This document shows, in pieces, positions 1 to 16,249 of a DNA stretch of 64,000 bases. The stretch is taken from positions 124,001 through 188,000 of the forward strand of contig NZ_CP045915.1 of assembly GCF_009650095.1 (NCBI RefSeq), written 5' to 3'. This DNA comes from Gracilibacillus salitolerans (GTDB lineage Bacteria > Bacillota > Bacilli > Bacillales > Amphibacillaceae). Position 1 is the first letter of the stretch. Each line of letters opens with the position of its first letter. The position numbers and the translations under genes are program-made. Below the pieces are notes generated by a model. It was given only the letters and a program-made list of their open reading frames with translations. It was not told the origin of the DNA and ran no database searches.

Positions 1-40
1 CATGAAACAAGCTAGCTTATAGAAGCGAGCGCAAGTCAAC

Positions 41-4698
<4,658 letters not shown>

Positions 4699-4770
4699 TA
4701 CATTTTGTTTGATCTTGTTCCATCACTCTTATCTAGTTTTTAGGGTATATTAAAAAAAATAAAAAAACTC

Positions 4771-4800
4771 TTGCATTCCATATGAATGATGAGTTATAAT
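4771..4800 (+). promoter_or_regulatory. Internal promoter before 5S and tRNA cluster
   Basis: TTGCAT (4771-4776) is followed after 18 bases by TATAAT (4795-4800), a good sigma-A match, so transcription would begin just ahead of the 5S gene at 4824. The same place in the second operon (10506-10576) has no such pair. Inference: the 5S rRNA and nine tRNAs can be made without the upstream 16S and 23S. Confidence 0.6.
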
Positions 4801-4823
4801 GTATCTTGTCCTTGAAAAAAATA

Positions 4824-4941
4824 GTCTGGTGACGATAGCGGAGAGGTCACACCTGTTCCCATGCCGAACACAGTAGTTAAGCTCTCCAGCGCCCATGGTA
4901 GTTGGGGCTCGCGCCCCTGCAAGAGTAGGACGTCGCCAGGC
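4824..4941 (+). rRNA. rrf: 5S ribosomal RNA, copy 1
   Basis: About 117 nt, recognised from gaggtcacacctgttcccatgc and the closing helix I strands gtctggtgacg / cgtcgccaggc. It lies about 125 bases after the 23S and 10 bases before tRNA-Val. Helix I differs from copy 2 at three bases that keep pairing. Confidence 0.96.
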
Positions 4942-4951
4942 GAAATAAATA

Positions 4952-5027
4952 GGAGGATTAGCTCAGCTGGGAGAGCACTTGCCTTACAAGCAAGGGGTCG
5001 CAGGTTCGAGCCCTGCATCCTCCACCA
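4952..5027 (+). tRNA. tRNA-Val (anticodon TAC)
   Basis: Cloverleaf with acceptor GGAGGAT/ATCCTCC, anticodon loop CTTACAA and encoded CCA end, 76 nt. First of nine tRNAs, in the same order as the B. subtilis trnJ cluster. Confidence 0.97.
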
Positions 5028-5031
5028 TTTT

Positions 5032-5107
<76 letters not shown>

Positions 5108-5112
5108 CTTGG

Positions 5113-5188
5113 GAGCCATTAGCTCAGTTGGTAGAGCATCTGACTTTTAATCAGAGGGTCGGAGGTTCGAATCCTCCATGGCTCACCA
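5113..5188 (+). tRNA. tRNA-Lys (anticodon TTT)
   Basis: 76 nt, acceptor GAGCCAT/ATGGCTC, anticodon loop CTTTTAA between CTGA and TCAG, encoded CCA. Confidence 0.97.
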
Positions 5189-5193
5189 TTTAA

Positions 5194-5278
5194 GCGGGTG
5201 TGGCGGAATTGGCAGACGCGCTAGACTTAGGATCTAGTGTCTCTTGACGTGGGGGTTCAAGTCCCTCCACCCGCACCA
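5194..5278 (+). tRNA. tRNA-Leu (anticodon TAG)
   Basis: 85 nt with the long variable arm typical of tRNA-Leu (gtgtctcttgacgt), anticodon loop CTTAGGA between CTAGA and TCTAG, acceptor GCGGGTG/CACCCGC, encoded CCA. Confidence 0.97.
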
Positions 5279-5298
5279 TACAATTAAAATAAATAAAT

Positions 5299-5373
5299 GC
5301 GGAAGTAGTTCAGTGGTAGAACATCACCTTGCCAAGGTGGGGGTCGCGGGTTCGAATCCCGTCTTCCGCTCCA
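5299..5373 (+). tRNA. tRNA-Gly (anticodon GCC)
   Basis: 75 nt, acceptor GCGGAAG/CTTCCGC, anticodon loop TTGCCAA between CACC and GGTG, encoded CCA. Confidence 0.97.
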
Positions 5374-5379
5374 GGAAAT

Positions 5380-5405
5380 TAATCATTTAGTTTGCCAAAT
5401 GATTA
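5380..5405 (+). other. Hairpin between tRNA-Gly and tRNA-Leu
   Basis: Perfect 9-bp inverted repeat taatcattt / aaatgatta with an 8-base loop, in the longest gap of the tRNA cluster. There is no T-run, so it is probably a processing or stability hairpin rather than a terminator. Confidence 0.45.
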
Positions 5406-5419
5406 GTGTGTTATTCCTT

Positions 5420-5508
5420 GCCGGGGTGGCGGAATTGGCAGACGCACAGGACTTAAAATCCTGCGGTGGGTTTCCACCGTGCCGGTTCGAGTCCGGCCCT
5501 CGGCACCA
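5420..5508 (+). tRNA. tRNA-Leu (anticodon TAA)
   Basis: 89 nt with a long variable arm (cggtgggtttccaccg), anticodon loop CTTAAAA between CAGGA and TCCTG, encoded CCA. Second leucine isoacceptor of the cluster. Confidence 0.97.
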
Positions 5509-5512
5509 TTTA

Positions 5513-5589
5513 GCGCCCGTAGCTCAATTGGATAGAGCGTTTGACTACGGATCAAGAGGTTAGGGGTTCGACTCCTCTCGGGCGCGCCA
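5513..5589 (+). tRNA. tRNA-Arg (anticodon ACG)
   Basis: 77 nt, acceptor GCGCCCG/CGGGCGC, anticodon loop CTACGGA between TTGA and TCAA. The wobble A is expected to be deaminated to inosine. CCA is encoded. Confidence 0.97.
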
Positions 5590-5592
5590 TTA

Positions 5593-5669
5593 CGGGAAGT
5601 AGCTCAGCTTGGTAGAGCACTTGGTTTGGGACCAAGGGGTCGCAGGTTCAAATCCTGTCTTCCCGACCA
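5593..5669 (+). tRNA. tRNA-Pro (anticodon TGG)
   Basis: 77 nt, acceptor CGGGAAG/CTTCCCG, anticodon loop TTTGGGA between CTTGG and CCAAG, encoded CCA. It starts four bases after tRNA-Arg. Confidence 0.97.
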
Positions 5670-5689
5670 TTTAAAATAATTATCTTTGT

Positions 5690-5765
5690 GGGGCCTTAGC
5701 TCAGCTGGGAGAGCGCCTGCTTTGCACGCAGGAGGTCAGCGGTTCGATCCCGCTAGGCTCCACCA
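5690..5765 (+). tRNA. tRNA-Ala (anticodon TGC)
   Basis: 76 nt, acceptor GGGGCCT/AGGCTCC with one G-T pair, anticodon loop TTTGCAC between CCTGC and GCAGG, encoded CCA. Last tRNA of the cluster. Confidence 0.97.
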
Positions 5766-5858
5766 TTTTTATGCATTGATCTTTGAAAACTGAACAAAAC
5801 AACCAGTATGATTTTAAACATGAAACAAGCTAGCTTATAGAAGCGAGCGCAAGTCAAC
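5766..5858 (+). other. Spacer and leader before second 16S
   Basis: 93 bases join tRNA-Ala to the second 16S. The last 42 bases repeat the leader seen at the left edge of the window. TTGAAA (5783) and TATGAT (5807) sit 18 bases apart and could be a weak promoter, but the text also matches the usual pre-rRNA processing sequence. I therefore favour read-through from the first operon, giving one long transcription unit ending near 10756. Confidence 0.5.
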
Positions 5859-7426
<1,568 letters not shown>

Positions 7427-7595
7427 ATTAAAGGAACACCTTTTTTACAAGGTGCAAAAAAACATACTGCGTTGTTTGGTTCAGTTTTGAGAGATCAATT
7501 CTCTCTCTATTATGTACCTTGAAAACTAGATAAGAGTATGACAAGACATCAAACAAAAACCAACGACTTTTTCATGCGTTAAGCATAGTAAGTAT

Positions 7596-10505
<2,910 letters not shown>

Positions 10506-10576
10506 TACATTTTGTTTGATCTTGTTCCATCACTCTTATCTAGTTTTTAGGGTATATCCCTTAAATATTATATGAA

Positions 10577-10694
10577 GTCTGGTAGCGATAGCGGAGAGGT
10601 CACACCTGTTCCCATGCCGAACACAGTAGTTAAGCTCTCCAGCGCCCATGGTAGTTGGGGCTCGCGCCCCTGCAAGAGTAGGACGTTGCCAGGC
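10577..10694 (+). rRNA. rrf: 5S ribosomal RNA, copy 2
   Basis: Matches copy 1 except in helix I, where GA becomes AG on the 5' strand (ctggtagcg) and C becomes T on the 3' strand (cgttgccag). The changes turn a G-C pair into A-T and an A-T pair into G-T, so the helix is kept. No tRNA follows; the terminator begins 7 bases later. Confidence 0.96.
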
Positions 10695-10700
10695 ATTATC

Positions 10701-10756
10701 GAAAAACCTAACCATAAAGTCTTGAATATGACTTTATGGTTAGGTTTTTCTTTATT
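10701..10756 (+). terminator. Terminator of the rRNA-tRNA unit
   Basis: Very strong hairpin. aaaaacctaaccataaagtc and its near-perfect reverse complement flank an 8-base loop and are followed by ttttctttattc. It ends the rRNA transcription unit and separates it from the accessory locus. Confidence 0.93.
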
Positions 10757-10763
10757 CTAAATC

Positions 10764-10860
10764 CGAGAGCCCAGTAACTCGCAAACTTCCCTCACCGCCG
10801 TACGGTAAAGAAGACTTACCCACTGGTGAAACCAGAGGCTTAGTCGTCCTTAAATGACTC
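10764..10860. repeat. Possible diverged stem-loop repeat
   Basis: The text gagagcccagtaactcgc, followed by cgccgtacggtaaagaagac, resembles the left half of the 12290-12411 stem-loop (gagtgcccagaaactaggc, then cgccctacgataagtcatc). The right half does not match. I read it as a decayed or truncated relative, on visual similarity only. Together with the terminator and a promoter it fills the 307-base gap before the regulator gene. Confidence 0.35.
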
Positions 10861-10934
10861 GAATGTATAACTCCCAAAGTTAATAAGACTTGAACTAATA
10901 TTATCTATTATTTGCATTTAGTGTTACAATGTAC

Positions 10935-10962
10935 TTTTACTAGCACTTTTAACTCATATAAT
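10935..10962 (+). promoter_or_regulatory. Promoter of the GntR/LacI-type regulator
   Basis: TTTTAC (10935-10940), 16 bases, TATAAT (10957-10962). An inverted repeat, aatata-ttgt-tatatt (10960-10975), overlaps the expected start point and could serve autoregulation. The -35 is weak, so the call rests mainly on the -10 and the position 40 bases before the gene. Confidence 0.5.
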
Positions 10963-11001
10963 ATATTGTTATATTGATTGATTATTTATAGGTGGTGACA
11001 T

Positions 11002-12126
11002 ATGAAATCTTTATATGAACAAATATACGAATCATTAAAGCAAGATATTATATCTGCAAAATATAAAGTTGGTGACCAGGTTCCATCTGAAAAAGAGTTG
11101 TCTGAATATTTTAATGTAAGTACTATTACAACTAAAAAGGCTTTAGAAAAGTTAACGCATGAGGGATTTGTTTATCGGAAACGTGGTAAAGGTACATTTG
11201 TTTCAAAAAATACTATTGACATGAAGATTGTGAAACACGATGTCCAAACTAAAAAGCCATTGTTTGGTTTAATTTTGACTACTTTTGATGATAGTTTTGG
11301 AAACAAATTAATTGCAAGTCTTGAAGAAGCATCCCAGGATGAATGCTTTATAATTTTAAGGCGATCTTTAAGCATCCCAAATAGAGAAGATAAGGTGATA
11401 AGAGAATTACTTGAATATGGAATAGACGGACTCATTATATCACCAGCTAAAGCTGAACACTATAGTCTTGAAATTCTCAAAATGATTGTGAATCAGTTTC
11501 CTTTAGTGTTAATTGATCGATCTTTTAAAGGTTTAGCTACTACTTCAGTTTCAACAGATAACGAACAAGCGGCTAAAATGGGGATTAATCATTTGTTGGA
11601 ACTTGGGCATGAAAATATAGGTATTCTTATACCCAAAGATAATGGAACAACCACTATTGAAGATCGTATTAAGGGTATTGTTGAAGCTACTGCAGAAAAA
11701 AAAGTTATAGTTAATCGTGATTTATGGTGTTCGGATATAAAGAGTCCATACCCTACTCATGCGGATACAAAGAAAGATATAGAGGTTATAATGAATCATA
11801 TAAAGAAAAATCGAAATATTACCGCATTATTTGCTCTTGAATATAACATTGCTGTTTTAGCGAAACAAGCTGTGGAGCAGTTGAAATTAAAGATACCAGA
11901 AGACATATCGATTCTGTGTTTTGATAGTCCACCACGAAATGCTTTAGAATGGAATTTCACACATTTACAACAAAATGAAGAAGAGATTGGTCGGTTAGCG
12001 TTAAATAATTTACTTGAAATGTACAATGGCAACTTTATAATTGATGATATTCGCGTATCAGCAACCTTGATTGAAGGGGATACAACAATAAAAAATTCGT
12101 TTACAAGGGGTCCAACTAAGCTTTAA
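11002..12126 (+). CDS. GntR-family regulator with LacI-type sensor domain
   Basis: Predicted sugar-responsive transcription regulator of 374 residues. Residues 1-70 form a GntR winged helix-turn-helix (IYESLKQDII, then VPSEKELSEYFNVS, then the wing RKRGKGTFV). From about residue 86 to the end it resembles the periplasmic-binding-protein fold of LacI-type sensors. This layout is that of AraR in B. subtilis, which represses sugar operons and is released by its sugar. The ATG at 11002 has the ribosome site aggtggtgac. It is the first gene of the accessory locus, reads the same way as the transporter genes, and is separated from them by a hairpin, a repeat and a strong promoter. The ligand is not deducible; an alpha-mannoside product is my inference from the neighbours. 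Confidence 0.88.
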   Translation: MKSLYEQIYESLKQDIISAKYKVGDQVPSEKELSEYFNVSTITTKKALEKLTHEGFVYRKRGKGTFVSKNTIDMKIVKHDVQTKKPLFGLILTTFDDSFGNKLIASLEEASQDECFIILRRSLSIPNREDKVIRELLEYGIDGLIISPAKAEHYSLEILKMIVNQFPLVLIDRSFKGLATTSVSTDNEQAAKMGINHLLELGHENIGILIPKDNGTTTIEDRIKGIVEATAEKKVIVNRDLWCSDIKSPYPTHADTKKDIEVIMNHIKKNRNITALFALEYNIAVLAKQAVEQLKLKIPEDISILCFDSPPRNALEWNFTHLQQNEEEIGRLALNNLLEMYNGNFIIDDIRVSATLIEGDTTIKNSFTRGPTKL

Positions 12127-12150
12127 TTACTATAAATATAAAATTTAATG

Positions 12151-12250
12151 GTGCTGTTCTAAGTATGGAGACTGCCTTCTTATTACTACAACGATTGTCT
12201 AACGGTTGTACTAAGAAAGCAGTTTTTTCTTGGAACAGCCCTTTTTATTT
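12151..12250 (+). terminator. Nested hairpin after the regulator gene
   Basis: Two stacked inverted repeats, gctgttctaag / cttggaacagc outside and actgccttctta...ctacaac / gttgtactaagaaagcagt inside, then ctttttattt. It probably ends the regulator transcript. The stem is unusually long for a simple terminator. Confidence 0.6.
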
Positions 12251-12289
12251 GTAAAGAAAGTATAAAATTTGGGCATTTGTATAGCTCCG

Positions 12290-12411
12290 AGTGCCCAGAA
12301 ACTAGGCGACTTCACGAATCGCCCTACGATAAGTCATCTTCGGTTCGCGTACTCACCGTGATTCCTTTATCTCAGTTGATTCTGAAGTCACTACGTTTCT
12401 AAACGGGCGCT
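12290..12411. repeat. Large stem-loop repeat element (about 120 bp)
   Basis: Successive helices pair across the whole element: agtgccc (12290) with gggcgct (12405), agaaac (12297) with gtttct (12395), gacttc (12308) with gaagtc (12384), cgaatc (12315) with gattct (12378), gataa (12328) with ttatc (12367), and cggt with accg near the tip. A similar but degenerate text lies at 10764. It could be a mobile palindromic repeat or a structured RNA. I cannot name the family. Confidence 0.6.
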
Positions 12412-12465
12412 CTGCGCTTTTCTTGATAATATTATAATATTATATTAATTGTCGAATAAAAAATA

Positions 12466-12494
12466 TTGACATGATATATTATATCAACTATAGT
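12466..12494 (+). promoter_or_regulatory. Main promoter of the sugar-uptake operon
   Basis: Consensus -35 TTGACA (12466-12471), exactly 17 bases, and -10 TATAGT (12489-12494), about 80 bases before the first permease gene. The spacer is a palindrome and the start region is a cre site (listed separately), so this strong promoter is very likely held down by two controls. Confidence 0.85.
12472..12486. promoter_or_regulatory. Candidate operator in the promoter spacer
   Basis: Perfect 15-bp palindrome tgatata-t-tatatca lying between the -35 and -10. A repressor bound here would block RNA polymerase. Inference: this is the site of the GntR/LacI-type regulator encoded at 11002; a related AT-rich inverted repeat lies at that gene's own promoter. 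Confidence 0.5.
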
Positions 12495-12497
12495 TAT

Positions 12498-12512
12498 ATG
12501 CAAACGCATACA
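12498..12512 (+). promoter_or_regulatory. CcpA catabolite-response element (cre)
   Basis: atgcaaacgcataca fits the published cre consensus WTGNAANCGNWNNCW at every position and overlaps the predicted transcription start, the classical place for CcpA repression. It predicts that the locus is switched off while a preferred sugar is available. Confidence 0.75.
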
Positions 12513-12576
12513 TATAATGTTATTGTGGTGGTTTTCTTATTAATTAATCTGAGATAGAGGGGGGAGTGAGGGTGTT

Positions 12577-13539
12577 ATGAATAATATTGAAATTGGTGCA
12601 AAAACTAATAGGTCAAATTTAAGTAAGTCAAATAAGAAAAGTATCTGGTTAAGAATCTGGCAACATCGTTTATATTATCTATTTATGCTTCCGGGTATCA
12701 TTTGGTTTATAATCTTTTCGTACATACCAATGTATGGTTTAACGGTAGCTTTTAAGGATTTTAATTTTGTAGGTGGGATTACTGGCAGCCCATGGGCTGG
12801 ATTGAAGTATTTTAAGGAATTCTTTAACTTTTATCAATCTTGGGAAATTATTCGCAACACACTAACGATAAGTGTGATGAAGTTAGTGATAGGATTTCCA
12901 ATGCCAATAATTTTGGCCTTGTTATTAAATGAAGTAAAGGTTCTGAAATTTAAAAAGGCAGTACAAACAATCTCCTATTTACCTCACTTTATTTCTTGGG
13001 TCGTCGTAGTTACAATTTTGCAACGAATGCTTACTCCATATGGTGGTCCAATTAATGAAATTTTAGCTTCTTTAGGTTTCGACAAAATTCAATTCTTAGG
13101 TAATCTTAGTTATTTTTATCAGGTTATCATTCTCTCAGATGTTTGGAAAACAGTGGGCTTTGGAGCAATTATATATTTGGCAGCCATTTCAGGGGTTGAT
13201 CAGCAATTATATGAATCTGCCAAAATGGATGGTGCCAATAGGTTTAGACAAATGTGGCATATTACAATACCTTCTATTCGTCCAGTGATGGTGATTATGT
13301 TCTTACTTGCATGCGGTAGCATTATGACAGTAGGGTATGAACAATTGTTACTATTAAACACTCCTGCAACTGCTTCCGTAGGTACGGTATTAGACGTTTA
13401 TGTTATTCAATCGGGATTAGAGCAAGGGCGGTTAAGTTATGCAACAGCTGTAGGGTTATTTCAAGGTATTATCGGTGTAATTCTAATTGTAGTTGCTAAC
13501 AGCATTAGCAAGAAAGTAAATGAAACATCATTATGGTAA
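12577..13539 (+). CDS. Sugar ABC transporter permease, LplB type
   Basis: Inner-membrane permease of a carbohydrate ABC importer, 320 residues. About six membrane segments begin near residue 30 (YYLFMLPGIIWFIIFSYIPMY region). The cytoplasmic EAA loop that docks the ATPase is at about 213-232 (YESAKMDGANRFRQMW). It resembles B. subtilis LplB/YteP, permeases for complex oligosaccharides. The ATG at 12577 follows a strong ggggggagtg site. Its partner permease starts 16 bases after its stop and the binding protein follows. No ATPase gene lies in the locus; such importers commonly borrow the shared ATPase MsmX. Confidence 0.92.
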   Translation: MNNIEIGAKTNRSNLSKSNKKSIWLRIWQHRLYYLFMLPGIIWFIIFSYIPMYGLTVAFKDFNFVGGITGSPWAGLKYFKEFFNFYQSWEIIRNTLTISVMKLVIGFPMPIILALLLNEVKVLKFKKAVQTISYLPHFISWVVVVTILQRMLTPYGGPINEILASLGFDKIQFLGNLSYFYQVIILSDVWKTVGFGAIIYLAAISGVDQQLYESAKMDGANRFRQMWHITIPSIRPVMVIMFLLACGSIMTVGYEQLLLLNTPATASVGTVLDVYVIQSGLEQGRLSYATAVGLFQGIIGVILIVVANSISKKVNETSLW

Positions 13540-13555
13540 GGAGGTCGATGTGTAA

Positions 13556-14446
13556 ATGAAAAAAAAGTGGTCGTTTTTTTCGATTTTTAATTATTTGTTT
13601 CTCGCTGTTTTTGCTTTTACTACATTATATCCGTTTATCTACATTATAGCTTACTCATTAAGTGATGGTGTGGAAGCAATGAATAATCCAATTTATTTTT
13701 TGCCGCGAGGATTCACCTTTGAAAATTATATACAGATATTTAAAGATAGTACATTTTTAAATGCGTATGTAATTACTATACTTCGAACTGTTATTGGTAC
13801 GGTCTTACATGTATTTTTATCAGCGCTATATGCATATGCATTGACGAGGAAAAATTTACCAGGCAAAACCTTTTTTACTTTCTTTATTTTTATACCATCC
13901 ATATTTAGTGGTGGAATGATACCTAACTTTATACTTTATCGGGAATTGGGATTAATTAATAACTTTTGGGTATATGTTTTCCCATTTTTGTTTAGTTTTT
14001 TCCATATCATTATCATGCGAACTTTTTTTCAGCAACTACCTAGTTCATTAGAAGAATCCGCACAAATAGACGGTGCTAGTAACTTTAGGGTTTTTATAAG
14101 CGTCATTTTGCCATTATCTATGCCGGTTCTTGCTACTATTGCCTTATTTCAAGGAGTATTTCACTGGAATGATTGGTTTACAGGAACTTACTTTGTTACC
14201 GATGAATCATTAAGGCCTGTACAGACACTTCTCAATGAACTATTAACTGAATCTGAAGCCTTAGCGAATGCAGCCCAAAGAGCGTCACAGTCTGGTACAA
14301 CTGTTTCAACCGGGATGATTACTGTTACACCAGAATCATTACGGATGGCAACGCTGATCATTGCAACATTACCAATTATTTGTGTTTATCCATTTTTACA
14401 AAAATATTTTGTTAAAGGAGTTATGGTTGGTTCAATAAAGGGTTAA
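13556..14446 (+). CDS. Sugar ABC transporter permease, YtcP type
   Basis: Second permease subunit of 296 residues, MalG-like, with six predicted membrane segments; the first is at about 10-35. The EAA loop at about 167-186 (EESAQIDGASNFRVF) is the ATPase contact. A soluble stretch at about 220-255 precedes the last membrane segment. The ATG at 13556 follows the aaggaggtc site and sits 16 bases after the LplB-type gene, so the two are translated from one mRNA. It resembles YtcP/YteP partners found with LplA-type binding proteins in Bacillus and Paenibacillus. Confidence 0.92.
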   Translation: MKKKWSFFSIFNYLFLAVFAFTTLYPFIYIIAYSLSDGVEAMNNPIYFLPRGFTFENYIQIFKDSTFLNAYVITILRTVIGTVLHVFLSALYAYALTRKNLPGKTFFTFFIFIPSIFSGGMIPNFILYRELGLINNFWVYVFPFLFSFFHIIIMRTFFQQLPSSLEESAQIDGASNFRVFISVILPLSMPVLATIALFQGVFHWNDWFTGTYFVTDESLRPVQTLLNELLTESEALANAAQRASQSGTTVSTGMITVTPESLRMATLIIATLPIICVYPFLQKYFVKGVMVGSIKG

Positions 14447-14496
14447 TATCTTTTATCACGTAAGATAATGAAAAAAATAAATTGGGAGGGATTTTA

Positions 14497-16137
14497 ATGA
14501 AAGAGAAAATCACCAAGATGTTTATGGCTTTATTGATATTTTTACTATTTACTTTGTTAGCTGCATGCAGTAATGAAACTGGAAGTAATCAAGACGATGG
14601 GGATACAGTTACGTTGAAAGTCCTTCATAATTGGAATGGGTCAAGTGCAAATGCACCAGAAGATCCGATGAATAACCCTGTTGCAGAAAAGATAACAGAA
14701 GAAACTGGTGTGAAATTGGACTTTGAGTACACGAATGGTAGTGAAGTTGATAAATTAACACAGGTTTTAGCAACTGGAGAGTTTCCGGATATTTATATCG
14801 GTCCTGCATGGGGAAAAGAATCCGAAATATTATTAGAAGCTGCGAACGAGGGCCAGTTACATGATTTAACGTCGTATATAGAAGAGTATCCAAGGCTAGA
14901 AGAAGTTGTGAAAAAAGAGAATATGTCCATTTCTTTATATAATAATATCATTAGCAAACAAGAAGGCGGTCAATTTATGCTCCATTCTATGTATCCAGCT
15001 ACCGAGACTGATATAGAAGATTGGTTGTATGGATTGTATGTAAATGAAGATATTGCAAACGAGGTTGGAATAGATCCAGGTTCAATAAAGACACCAGACG
15101 ATTTATACAACTTTTTGAAAGCGGTTAAAGAAGGTGAGTTTCAAGCAAGTGGTAATCTTGTTTTTCCATTAGGTGCGTATGATAATGGTTGGCCATTGGA
15201 TATCACTTCTGAAATGTTTGTACCTGTAGCAGGATCTGGTAGTTGGTTTATTGATGATGAGGGGAACGCAAGGTATAACTTTATGACGGAGGAATATGAA
15301 GAATGGATCTTATATATGAGAAAGTTAATGAGTGAAGGTTTACTGGATCCTGAAGTTTATTCACATACTGGAACAATTGCCAGAGAAAAAGTTTCACAAG
15401 GCAGGTATGCAGTAATACCAAATCAATTTCCTGGTCTTTGGAATGATACGAAACAAGGTGACATTGAGGAAAAATATGTTCCTTTAGGACCGCTAGAGGA
15501 CTTTAGTGGAGATCGTTATCGTACAGAATTTAACGTTCAAGGAAGTCAGTTAATTGCTGTCTTTGCAGAAGCTTCTGAAGAAAAGCTGGAGGCATTTATA
15601 AAATTATTTGATTATTTATCAAGTGATGAAGGGTTTATTCTAACTAAGTACGGTATCGAAGGTATACATTATGATTTAGTTGACGGTGAAGTAACCGCTA
15701 AGGAAGAAATGATTGAGAAACGAAATGATGGCACGTTTAAGAATGAAGGTGTTGATCATTATATAGCATTTTCTGGTTTAGATCGTGAGGATTCCCTTGG
15801 TGGTGGACCTTTTGGACACCAATTTGATAAACAATTTGAAGTCAAGGATAAATTTACAGAGATTAGAAGAAATGATGGTATACAACCAATTACAGGAATT
15901 GATCCTCATTCAGTATTACAAGAACATCCGAATTTTGAACAGATCGAACCTGTTACCGTTGTTATGGGAGATGTTGTTCAACAAGCAATTCACGCAGGAT
16001 CTGATGAAGAGGCGCTAAATATTATTAATGAAACGCGTGGCGCATTAGTTGATGCAGGTATTGAAGAAGTAGCAGCTGAAATTACTAAACAAGCGCAAAG
16101 TGGAACAGAATTTATGCGCTATCGAACTTCAAATTAA
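14497..16137 (+). CDS. Sugar-binding lipoprotein of the ABC importer (LplA-like)
   Basis: Extracellular solute-binding lipoprotein of 546 residues. The signal peptide and lipobox LLAAC put the lipidated cysteine at residue 24, after which the mature protein begins SNETGS. It is long for a sugar-binding protein, as is typical of the LplA/YtcQ group that binds oligosaccharides. I chose the ATG at 14497 (site gggaggg 7 bases upstream) over the in-frame TTG at 14482, which lies on the ribosome site. It follows the two permeases directly, and a hairpin after its stop separates it from the enzyme genes, which may raise the amount of this mRNA segment. Substrate unknown; alpha-mannosyl oligosaccharide inferred from neighbours. 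Confidence 0.92.
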   Translation: MKEKITKMFMALLIFLLFTLLAACSNETGSNQDDGDTVTLKVLHNWNGSSANAPEDPMNNPVAEKITEETGVKLDFEYTNGSEVDKLTQVLATGEFPDIYIGPAWGKESEILLEAANEGQLHDLTSYIEEYPRLEEVVKKENMSISLYNNIISKQEGGQFMLHSMYPATETDIEDWLYGLYVNEDIANEVGIDPGSIKTPDDLYNFLKAVKEGEFQASGNLVFPLGAYDNGWPLDITSEMFVPVAGSGSWFIDDEGNARYNFMTEEYEEWILYMRKLMSEGLLDPEVYSHTGTIAREKVSQGRYAVIPNQFPGLWNDTKQGDIEEKYVPLGPLEDFSGDRYRTEFNVQGSQLIAVFAEASEEKLEAFIKLFDYLSSDEGFILTKYGIEGIHYDLVDGEVTAKEEMIEKRNDGTFKNEGVDHYIAFSGLDREDSLGGGPFGHQFDKQFEVKDKFTEIRRNDGIQPITGIDPHSVLQEHPNFEQIEPVTVVMGDVVQQAIHAGSDEEALNIINETRGALVDAGIEEVAAEITKQAQSGTEFMRYRTSN

Positions 16138-16162
16138 TCTTTACTAAGTAAAAATTAAATAA

Positions 16163-16210
16163 AAGTCCCCTCGAAGGTCTCATTCTTCAATAGAGGGGAC
16201 TTCAATCATA
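16163..16210 (+). terminator. Hairpin after the binding-protein gene
   Basis: Stem aagtcccctc (16163-16172) / gaggggactt (16193-16202), followed by only a short mixed tail, ttcaatcat. It is probably a partial terminator or 3' stabiliser that lets some transcription pass into the enzyme genes. Confidence 0.65.
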
Positions 16211-16249
16211 TAAATACTTGCTTACTATATTTAAAAGAATGGATGTGGC

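Noticed and set aside
5783..5812. Promoter for the second rRNA operon (TTGAAA-18-TATGAT)
   Set aside because: The text coincides with conserved pre-rRNA processing sequence and the match is weak; kept only as a remark in the spacer entry.
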